Below are positions 55,001-64,000 of a DNA stretch of 64,000 bases, in pieces. Each line of letters begins with the position of its first letter. Position 1 is the stretch's first letter. The stretch comes from Archilochus colubris (Eukaryota > Chordata > Aves > Apodiformes > Trochilidae). The translations under genes were made by a program, and so were the position numbers. The stretch is from positions 2,232,001 to 2,296,000 of the forward strand of contig CM041090.1 in NCBI GenBank assembly GCA_023079485.1, written 5' to 3'. Below the pieces are notes generated by a model. That model searched no databases, had not been told where the DNA came from, and worked only from the letters and a program-made list of their open reading frames with translations.

Positions 55001-56119
55001 CGTTGCTTACTAATGTAGCAATCAATCAAAGTTGTAAGGAAATGGTCAGGTGATCAACTCATCTAAATATTAGCTTAATATTTTTAGAGGGCCTGTATAA
55101 TCATCAAGAAGTCTGTAAGCTTAAATAGTTGACTGTTCAACTAACTGCATAAAAATGCCAACGTACACGTGCATGGCCCTTGTGCAGACTGTGAATCAAG
55201 GGTTTACAGAGGGCCATCTGCAAAGACTTTTCTTAGACAGGGAAGATTTTTCTCTATCATACAAAATGGTTACAGGTATTCTGCATGACACGCAGTAGCT
55301 CGCACGAGGATTGTAGCTGAGAAACAATATAATTCAAGGAGCTGGTGCTTTGTCCTCTTCCAGCCTCTGTTTCTTCAGAGGGCAGTGCAATGGGGCCATG
55401 GCATTCAGTAGATGCAGATGCTGCTCATGCATTTTCCTCTTTGTGGTGTTTCCTGTGTTTTGGCCAGCACTTTGGAGCATTTTTTTTTTAGAGAAACTTA
55501 GGCATGAAGCCTTTAAACTAAAACAGAACTTGAAAAGACTGAACATCTCGCACAGGCATTTGTGCTGCAATACAGCATGGTATAATCAAAACTGCAACCT
55601 CAAAGATCTGTATTAATATAAATACACCTCATTATTAATTACAAATGCCAATACTACTTAAGTAAAACGCTGTTAAAAGTGATAGGTGGTATGACACAGT
55701 AGAATAACACTGGCAAGTTGTATGATGCCAGGCACCTATACTTGAGGATCACTAAGTGTAGAAAATCTCACTACTCAAAGGCAGGAGCAAGCTGAGGTCT
55801 TAACTGCTAGTTACATTAAATTGTTTAGGTAGGAGGCAAACCCCTGGGGAGTGACATGGGGCTTTCCTTATAGCCACCAGCCACGGCCTGACTTGGGAAA
55901 TTTGGACATATTCCTGCCTTGAAGTTTGCATATTTGAGATCAAGCTTTCTCGCATACCTCACTGAACAGTCTTGATGTAAAGGGGAAGATCTGGTCCTAT
56001 ATATTTAAAACCAGTGTGAAATATTTTTCAGCTGAAAAAGACTTGTCAGAGCTCTATAATTAACAATTTATATTATTAAGGTATTAACTATAGCTGGGAA
56101 AACACACAATTTCTATTTC

Positions 56120-56235
56120 ATATATATAAATAGGCATTTGTATATAAATGTATCTATATATACACTTATATAGATACTGTATATTATAGAGCAACATACA
56201 TACATATGTGTGTGTGTGTGTATATACAAATAGAT
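56120..56235. repeat. AT-rich and (TG)n simple repeat in 3' UTR
   Basis: Runs of TATATA interspersed with ATAG/ATAC, then GTGTGTGTGTGTG around 56209-56222. Confidence 0.85.
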
Positions 56236-58888
56236 AGGAACAGCCTCAGCTACTGCATCCTGTTTACTGGAATTCATTTGCTTTGGTTTGCTCTAATCTC
56301 TTTATCTACCATAATTTTGCTATAACCTAATTCTGAATCTGTGTCTTTGCAATACTACGAGACCTGATCTGATAGTTCTGCTTGGGCAAAACTCCCTTCA
56401 AGTCCTTCCTACTGCAGTAACAGTTATGAAATGGTTGGCTGTAGTGCTTCTAAAAAATACTTTTTTTTTTCTTTGTTTTTTTGATGAGAATGTAGACAAA
56501 GCCAAACTTAAAACACAGACTCTTTCCTGTAAGCAGTTTTGTTTCTACAATGAGGACATTTTTGTGGAACACTAAGAGGCATAAATTCTACTTTATGTCT
56601 AATGGCAAACTCTAGAGATCTGTATCTCCAACTTGAATATAGATGTTAAATGAGACAGGAATGTTCTGAAAAGAAATAGAATACAAGAGAGTTCCAAGTC
56701 AAATTGGTTTCTATCATAGGCCTGTAACATGTAGATTTTACATCACAGTGAGGTGATGTGACCTGTCTTGTCAATCCCAGTGTGTGAGGGGCTGGTTCAG
56801 TGTCTTAGGTTAAGATCATAATTCCATAGGCAAATTCTCTGAATGCTTTTCCACTATCAGGAGTGGTCAGAACTGTCACCTATATAAATGAAAGCCTTGA
56901 TAATTCTCCATGGTTCCTTCAACTGGTAAAAGCTTTGGATATTCATTCCTCTTTCAGGAACCTTTGGAACAGTGCATATTTTTATTTTGCTTCTCCTAGC
57001 TGATCAAGGCAGTGAACTGAAGGGTGTTGTTTGCCATTTTGCTTTGGGTTTAAATGTCATTGGTTGAATAACTGCAATTTTCAGCAACCAGTACTGCTGG
57101 TAAAAGGAAGCTAGGTTCATTGATTTGACTAAATGCAATACATGGGCATAGGTCATATAGTTCTTACCTAATAAATACAAATCAGATAAACACACACTTC
57201 ATACAGGAGTACCTCAGCTTTCTGCTTGAAGCCAGTCTTCCTTTTCCCTGGGTATGGCATTTCTAAATGAGAAATGATATAAAAATCATAATTGTCTGGA
57301 ATTACCTAGAGATCCTGTCAAATGCCAGCGTTATCACTCATTTTTCTGTTGTTTAAGTAGTCAAGCTTTTAAATACTAACCTTTGAGGGGTTTTGGGTTT
57401 TGGTTGTTTTTTAAAGGAAAGATGAATGTATTGTTTTTGAAGTCTAATGTATGAACTTGGCAATTATTCCAGCCATCCAGGTTTGAACATACAGGCTGCT
57501 TTTACTTGCCATTGTTGGTGACACATTCTCTCTTAACAGTAACAGTGACAAACCCAAATGTTAGCAAATATAACTTGTGTATTTTGCTTCAGTTTCTCTC
57601 CTACATGAAGAGCTTGGATCCCTGGGAATTCTTGCTGTTCTCATGCAGGTAAAGATTCTGTGAAAGTCAGGATTGTTTTGTTGAGGTCTTTTCTCCTGTC
57701 TAGCGACTGAAGGAATACATTTACTCCACATATATTTGCAGTTGCTGTATTTTAAATTGGAAAGTGCTTAATTTTATTACTATTACGACGTGACATGCCT
57801 TTTGGTATCTACTTTTCTGTAAGACTTACTGCTCAGGGCCAGCTTTGGCCAAGATACAAAGTTTTTTGATTCTAAAACAATACCAACTGGGCTCCTCATA
57901 TGAGGTCCTGATTATCCACAACTCTCTCTGGGAATTCTGCTGGAATTAATTTCAGTCACAGATGTTTGTTTCCCTTTTGAGATCACTTGATCTTTGACCT
58001 AACTTTTATACAAAGGACCTGTAACAACAGAAGACTGGCTTGCACCAAAAGATATATTAAAAATATAATTAGTTTGGTCTTTCTGGCTTCAAATCCTTCT
58101 AAACCCCTATCTGCTGTGTGGCAAGGAAGCTTATAAGGGTTTGACACAAGGTGAGGTGGGTTTTGGTTATTTTGGTTTTTTGTTTTTTTTTTTTGTTATT
58201 TCACATCTTTTTCCTCTGACTGGAGATCTGGATTGGTTGCCTAGCACATCCTCTTTTACTTTCTCGTCTAGAAAGCAAGATTTGAAATTCTTCCCAGCCT
58301 CTAACTTACTTTCTAGAGTCAGCCCAGAGCTGAGGTGTAGTGCTTGCCCTAACAGATGCCAGTTTTCAAATGCTTTCCTATGAAAATCCAACCTAGTAAA
58401 TTAAGGAAATCACCACCAATGCCTTCAGACCAGTACTGACTTCTTGAAGCTGCCAACCAGTGGCTGCTGATCTGAAATCTCTGGGCAATACCACAAAGAA
58501 TGAAATCTGTGTCTTAATTAAAAACATAAGGTTGTTACCCCATAAGAAATTAACTACTCAACAGTAAAACCAGCAGCAGGATTAAATTAAGTAGAAAGTA
58601 GTCCAAGATTGTTTGGTACCATTGAGGAAGACAAATGCTAAGTCCTTCAAATTCTTTTGCTCAGTAACTGCAGTTCCCATCCTGTCCTTGGAAATCTTCT
58701 CAGCCATTCTTTTCCTTTTAAGTTTGCTCAGGCACCCAAGAACACAAAGATTTAATGCCCTTTTAATGGTCATTTGTACATAAAGTTGTAATTATTTATT
58801 TTCTCATTTGTACCATATCAAGGCTTTGTACAATGTTTTAAGTTCTGTTTTCAAATTATTTTGTATTTTATTTTTATAAACTGGTTCT

Positions 58889-58894
58889 AAATAA
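58889..58894 (+). terminator. TTBK2: Putative TTBK2 poly(A) signal
   Basis: Canonical AATAAA in TTCTAAATAAAATATTC. It follows T-rich auxiliary sequence (TATTTTATTTTTATAAA) and comes before the sequence loses 3'-UTR character. Confidence 0.6.
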
Positions 58895-58920
58895 AATATT
58901 CATTCAGCATGCAAAACCTT

Positions 58921-61900
58921 CACTTCTTGATTCTGTTTAATTATAAAGCTTCAAGAGAATTTCTTTCGAGATTTTTACTATGGAAACTTGAAGTTGAAAT
59001 GGAGAAAGTGCTTTGATTTTTTGTTTGTTTGCTTCAAGAAAGCAAAAACTAAGTGTGTGAGTACTACTGCAAGGAGTCAGATGTTTGTATTGCAAGTTGA
59101 AATGATTGGATCACTAGGGTCATGTATATTAGAAAGCATACAAAAACTCAACTGGCCTCCTCAGAAACCTGACTATTTGCTCTTACTCTTATCCACACTG
59201 CCTCTGTTTAGCCAAACAATAACAGATTGCCACATCAGATCAATTCTAATAACAATGTGGTGGATTCCAGCCTTGTCATTCTGAAAAGCCAGCTGCTGTT
59301 TTTTCTTTTTTCCTTCAAAATTGTAATTTCTTCAGTCAGAAGCCACTGTAATTGATTTCTTTGGAGGTGATAGCTGACTGGATGTAGTCACTGAGCTTTT
59401 ATAGCCTCTTGAGACCTGTCTCATCCTTTGTGCAATACATGCGAGTGGCAGATTGCAGAGAAATGAACCAAAGTTGTTATGGGATCTGAGTGGTTTGTGC
59501 TATGTGGAAATGCTGTGTTAAACTAACAGTTGCTGTTATTTTCCTCCAAGTTCCTTTAATTTCTCTTTCTAGTAAAACTAAAGGTAGGTAATTTTTACTT
59601 GTGGTTTATATGCCTGCTTGTCTTAACTCCTTGTATGCTGTGGAAAATTCTGCCTGCCCTCTGCACAGCAGAGTAAGTTTTTTAACAAGAAGTTGAGAAA
59701 ATTCCTTGGATCTTGTTCTTGGCATTGTTACCCTTACACCCTGTATGTAAGGCAAATTAAAAACCAGTGAGTCCCCTGTTCAAATCAGTGGCAGGATTTT
59801 CATTAAACTTCATGAGCAGGCATTAGCTCTTGTCGTTTAAGTCAATAGATAACTTCAGTGTTCAGTTGTCAGATAGGTTGACATGACAGGAAACAAACTG
59901 GGAGTTAAGTTACTCAGTAACATTCCTGGAAAATTTTGTTTCTTCTGTGAAGGGCAGACAGAAATTTAATGGCTTGCTTCTGGATGGGCACCAACAGGAC
60001 CATAGTTTGATCATAGAAAGGGCATGTAGAGAAATATGTGTAAATTTGGATCATAGCAGAAGTGGAAGAGTGGATTTGAGCTGGCTCTGGTGTACATTAG
60101 TGACTGACAGAGTGTGGAAATGAAGCAAGATTGGAACAAAGGCACTGTGGCAGATCAGTCCTGAGGTCTGATGGTGATCTGACCACCAAAGTGTCTTCTG
60201 GCATTGCCTATCTCATCGTCTTCATTCATACACAAGATTCAGTCCACCCACTCCACTGTGGGATCTTGCACTTCTCCTCACTTCCTTGGTTTAAATATGT
60301 GCTCAAACATGAGAAATGTGGGTAGGGCAGACAAGCCAGCTCTCCCCAGAGATGCTGGAGTAGGTAAAATTGAAAAATTAACAATTGGAGAAAGAATTGA
60401 AACATTCAAATGATGTTGGACAGTTAACAACCAGCTACTGCAAGCCAGAGAAGCTCCAACTGCTGCCCAGAAAGACAAGATAAACTAGATCACATTTTGC
60501 TGATCTGGTTTGAGTGTCACAGTAGCGCTAATTGGCTGCTTTGTCCATGAGAAAATACAGAGGCTTCTTCAGTTGCAGGATGCAGTGCTCAAGAGTTTGT
60601 CTGTTCTGAAGGAGAACTCTAAACGCTTCCAAAACATAAGGTTGGAAAGCTTTTAACAACATAAACTCAGATTTAGAAAGATTGTTTTCTGGTTTTAAAA
60701 CCAGCAATATATTAAAAAAAGAGTGATGTGTGTCACCCACACCACCTCCCCCTGTCAGGCAGGTATGGAAATGAGAACCTCATCCTCTTCAAGGCAGTTG
60801 TTCCAGTTAACAATGTGCTGTACCTGTGCATGTTCATTTTTGTGGGATATTTGCCTGTTTTACTCCATCTCTGATACTGAAGGGAAACGCTTGCTAAGGA
60901 TGCTCCTACCCTGTATTCACGTTTTTATGAGGCAGGAGCTCTTCAAGGTGCATGTGTGTGTGCCCATGATGAAAAACGAGCAGAAGTACTTAAAAGTACA
61001 TTTTCCTATGATATAGAGCTGTGTCAAAGCTGGCTGCAAAAGTGACCTTTCCCTATGATTACGTTTTCATGCTGCCAGGAGAGGGACACTTGGGTTCTCA
61101 TTCTCTGTGTCACATGTATTTGCTTAATTCTTGTGGCAGAAACGCTTGCAGTAAGTGACTGACAAACCAGAGGCAGTTAGTGACTGCTATAAGCCAGATT
61201 TATCTGTAGAACTTGTATTTTGGTGATGTTTAAGAATAGGACCTGTGTTATTTTTCAGGTCACTGGGTTAAATTGCAGGTGAGAGGTTTCTTGGTTTCCC
61301 TTCACTATGGACACTGGAGGTAAGAATGCAGCTCCTCTGCTCATCTTAATTGTCCCATATAGGGTGACTCATACATAAGCCTTAAACATATCATCTTAAG
61401 AATAGTACCAGTGACAATAGCTTCCTCCTCCTGAAATGTAAAAAGGAGACTCTGCTTTTTTACTTCAGGATAAATGATCCCTTTGTGCTTGTTTCAGAGC
61501 TGACACTTAACACATTACTTTTTGCTCCAACTCTTCCTTCTTGAATATACAGTTAAGAGCATGGAAGATTTTTATTCATCTCTCTGAAAGATAAAAATGA
61601 AAGCTTCATAAACTATGCAGAAGCATTTGTTCTGTCTGCAGAGATGTCAGCTCTGCCTCCTGCAAGGGGTTTAACAGCAAATCTAACTTCAGATCATGTA
61701 AAACTATGGATACTTTTTTGCTCTATTTCAAATGTTGTGGTATTGATTCCAGAAGGCCTGCAAAATCCACTGAAGACACAGCCTGCTTGTAAACCATGCA
61801 GGGGAAAATTACTCCATGTCACAAACAGGCATAGCTCATCAATTACTATTTTTTGCTCTATTTCTCTATTTAAATCAAGTGACAAAAGCCTAGCCATGCA

Positions 61901-62240
61901 GTAAAGGTAGTGCAGTAAAAGTAAATGTCTGAGGACAAGGTGCATTTGATGAGCTAAAAATGCACAACAGGCAGGTGGGGTAATGCTGTGTGAATTCTGA
62001 GTAGTGAATTCCTGAACCAACAGGCTCAGTCCTAAACCATTCCTAGAGCTGAGTCCTAAGAGTCAAACTCTTCTGCTATGCCTTGCACAACTCAGATGTA
62101 AACAACAACCAAGCAAATGCCCCACACTATACTTACTAGAAAAAGCAAGTGCTTAACTTCTACTCAACTACTTCTGATGTTTGTTTAATCAAAACACTAA
62201 ATAACTTGTGTAAGACAGCTCCTGATGGTAACTATAATGT
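58921..62240. other. Intergenic region between convergent genes
   Basis: About 3.3 kb between the likely ends of TTBK2 and the minus-strand gene. No transposon or ORF of recognisable family is seen. The several ORFs of 60-108 codons have no conserved character. Confidence 0.55.
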
Positions 62241-62580
62241 TACTTTTTTACCCCACTGTCATGGCTTTTATTTTCCCAAAGCTCACATGAAACAAAGGAT
62301 GCCACAGACTAGAGTCGTAGTCAAAATAAATCAGGGGTTCTTTTTGTTTAGTTGTTTTTTTAAGAGAACAAGAGGATAAAAATAACTGAAAAAATTACTA
62401 GCCAACTGCAATAGAGTTAAGAAACAGGAGACTGGTAATTAGTATTTAATGCCACCTATGGTGAAATGTTTCCCACTGGGAAAAACATGTGAGGCAAGTC
62501 CACTTTGCTCCTGTGAAGTCACAAGTCGGAGCAGAACATACAACAGCACCTAACACCACACTTTACATTTACTGAAGTTT
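62241..62580 (-). other. 3' UTR of minus-strand gene (probable)
   Basis: Sequence after the stop codon at 62581. On the minus strand the first AATAAA is at 62272-62267 (TTTATT on plus), giving a 3' UTR of about 320 nt. Confidence 0.5.
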
Positions 62581-63239
62581 TTACACGTCTGCAAAGCAGA
62601 AGTAGTAGCAGCCATTTGGATGTTCTTTCTTAATGGTTCTCAAGGGAGGCCTAGAAAACTCAGAAGGACCTGCTTCTTGTGACATGGAGCTAGAGCTGCT
62701 GCTGCTGCTTCTGCTGCTGCTTCCAGCCACCTGTGCTCTAACTCTGTCCTCAGCAGGGGAGACCTGGGGGGAACCCGGGCTCAGGTAGCCAGCTGTGGTC
62801 TGAGTAGAGGCAGTGGCATAGGTGGTTTGGCCGGTGTTGTTTCTCACATAGACGTTTTTGATAGCAACAAGTGTGTGTGCCATGATGCTGAGGCTGTTAC
62901 TCAGATCTTGCATGCCCTGCTGCAGCAGCCGAAGGTTGTGGTTGACACTGTCAAAGCCAGACTGGATCACCCGCATCTGGGTCTGCTGAATCTGCACTAG
63001 GTCCTCTTCAGTTTTTTCGTTTTGGTCTGCCTGGGACCTGCCTTTTGTTTTGGCTTTTACTTTCCCAGACGAACCACTGCCTGATGTCCCCATAAAAGGT
63101 AGCTGTTCTTGGCTAGGTGGAACCACTGCCATGTCCTCAGAGCCTTCTTCTGGCTCTACCACTTTCACCACTATTTCTTCTTTGAGGTTCATCTTCTCAA
63201 AACTGGATTGATGAGACGGGCCAGGACTCTCATTAAGCC
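62581..63239 (-). CDS. Last coding exon of unidentified gene
   Basis: Minus-strand exon starting after a strong acceptor (pyrimidine-rich CTCCTCCCATCTCCTCTAG, AG at 63241-63240). It runs to TAA at 62583-62581. The first two bases finish a codon, so the preceding intron is phase 1. The frame is open upstream of the first ATG (63192), through LNESPGPSHQSSFEK, so that ATG is probably internal. It encodes about 218 residues: an acidic start (KEEIVVKVVEPEEGSEDMAV), a predicted helical segment (VQIQQTQMRVIQSGFDSVNH, NLRLLQQGMQDLSNSL), a serine run near residue 160 and a basic/aromatic end (TIKKEHPNGCYYFCFADV). The helix after an acidic linker resembles tails of Myb/SANT-like (harbinger-derived) proteins, but I cannot name the gene. 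Upstream exons are not identified and probably lie beyond the window. Confidence 0.8.
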
Positions 63240-64000
63240 CTAGAGGAGATGGGAGGAGAGGAAAAGCAAAGAAGAGTCAGTGAAAAACTCCATGACCTTG
63301 GCGGTCAGTAAAGCGTGTTCTCATCTAAGCACTAACATTAGTCCTTGAACCAAGACTCTACAATTTGCACTGCACTATCATTGATACTTCTAGAATACGT
63401 ATTCCCCTGATACGTGGTAAGAAACTCAAAGATGCACTCATCAGATAACCACGTATTATCACACTACACATCCCTAGCAGACCACACCACAGAAGCTGAG
63501 GTTTAGGTTCCAAGTGACAAAGTTCACTGCAAGCTCATTTCGTGCTCTACTGTGCACGCAGTAACCGTGACTGCAAGGAATCCCTGGGTACTGAAGCTGA
63601 TCGGTTCGGCGCAGTACCGCAAAGTCTCTCTCGAACGTAGAAGTTCTGTCCTGCCAGCACTTTGCACCACCTAGAGCTGCGCGCTGGCACGGCTTCTGGC
63701 ATTTGCAAAAGTACTACACATGCTAACACAGGAGGCTGGGTCTAATGCCTCATAGATGGGCACCTACTACGAGATAGGATTTACTCCTAAGCGTTGTTTT
63801 GACGTGCAGCACGACATCTGCCAGCTCTGCGTCTGTGTGAATCTATACATTTTGCATTCCCAAGGAGAGAAGGCAGCTATCCAAACCAGACACTTCCAAG
63901 CAGCACTGGTACCCGCAGCCCCCTGCGCGCTGGCAGCCGGCGGGGACCCCGCTACGGCAGCGGCTGCCGGGGCCCCCGCGGGGGGCGGCGGGCACGGGGC
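63240..64000 (-). other. Intron or 5' region of minus-strand gene
   Basis: Upstream of the last exon. 63240 to about 63890 has moderate GC with no convincing exon. The minus-strand ORF at 63729-63547 lacks family features or clear splice sites. Confidence 0.5.
63900..64000. promoter_or_regulatory. Edge of a CpG island
   Basis: The final 100 bases are extremely G+C rich with many CG dinucleotides (for example GCCGGCGGGGACC, CCCGCGGGGGGCGGCGGGC), unlike the rest of the window, which is CpG-poor. It probably marks a promoter just at or beyond the right edge, perhaps of the minus-strand gene or of a divergent neighbour. Confidence 0.65.

Larger units (their letters stand above)
52003..58920 (+). 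other. TTBK2: TTBK2 3' UTR (probable, about 6.9 kb)
   Basis: From the stop codon the sequence is AT-rich and free of CR1 and LTR elements, unlike every intron of comparable size in this window. That fits a transcribed 3' UTR under some constraint. The best terminal signal is AATAAA at 58889-58894 in a T-rich, ATTTTGTATTTTATTTT context, giving cleavage near 58910-58920. An earlier AATAAA at 54718-54723 could serve a shorter form. Low-complexity AT and TG runs lie at 53866-53910 and 56120-56225. The exact 3' end is inference. Confidence 0.65.

Noticed and set aside
62581..63239. Identification of the minus-strand exon as CDAN1 or TMEM62
   Set aside because: Neither orientation nor sequence character fits. 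The protein is a short helical/acidic tail rather than codanin-like or membrane-spanning.
63547..63729. 60-codon minus-strand ORF upstream of the unidentified exon
   Set aside because: No domain resemblance and no convincing donor in the phase required by the downstream exon.

Overview
The window is vertebrate genomic DNA, almost certainly from a bird. Large introns carry many copies of the CR1 LINE, each with the characteristic CR1 3' tail (ATTCTATG-type octamers and no poly(A)). There are also solo LTRs that look like avian ERVL and ERVK families. The dominant gene is TTBK2 (tau tubulin kinase 2), read on the + strand from inside the kinase domain at base 908 to the stop codon at 52002. A long 3' UTR appears to end near 58.9 kb. 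Eleven recognised exons fit together with canonical GT/AG sites and consistent phases. They encode 1151 residues, and with about 97 residues missing upstream the total is about 1248, close to the human protein of 1244 as I recall it.

Layout: 1-907 intron; 908-17673 kinase-domain exons; 20190-22124 end of the kinase domain and linker; 26265-28988 linker exons; 34041-34286 an additional 246-nt open, phase-0 candidate cassette exon; 49582-52002 the two large C-terminal exons; 52003 to about 58920 the 3' UTR. The introns hold about eleven CR1 fragments, some with reverse-transcriptase coding remnants. They also hold three antisense solo LTRs of one ERVL-like family and one short ERVK-like solo LTR with a perfect 6-bp target duplication. 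The most unusual element is a 111-bp perfect palindrome (1376-1486) built from the end of that short LTR and flanked by its own 6-bp duplication.

Beyond TTBK2, a convergent minus-strand gene ends at 62581. Its last coding exon (63239-62581) encodes about 218 residues that I cannot name with confidence. The style resembles the C-terminal tail of Myb/SANT-like domain proteins. A GC- and CpG-rich segment at the right edge (about 63900-64000) is probably the beginning of a promoter island.

The observations I rate highest are the candidate TTBK2 cassette exon, the palindromic LTR-end element (readable as snap-back reverse transcription followed by integration), the nested CR1/LTR/CR1 complex at 22.7-25.4 kb, and the unidentified convergent gene where mammals have CDAN1.
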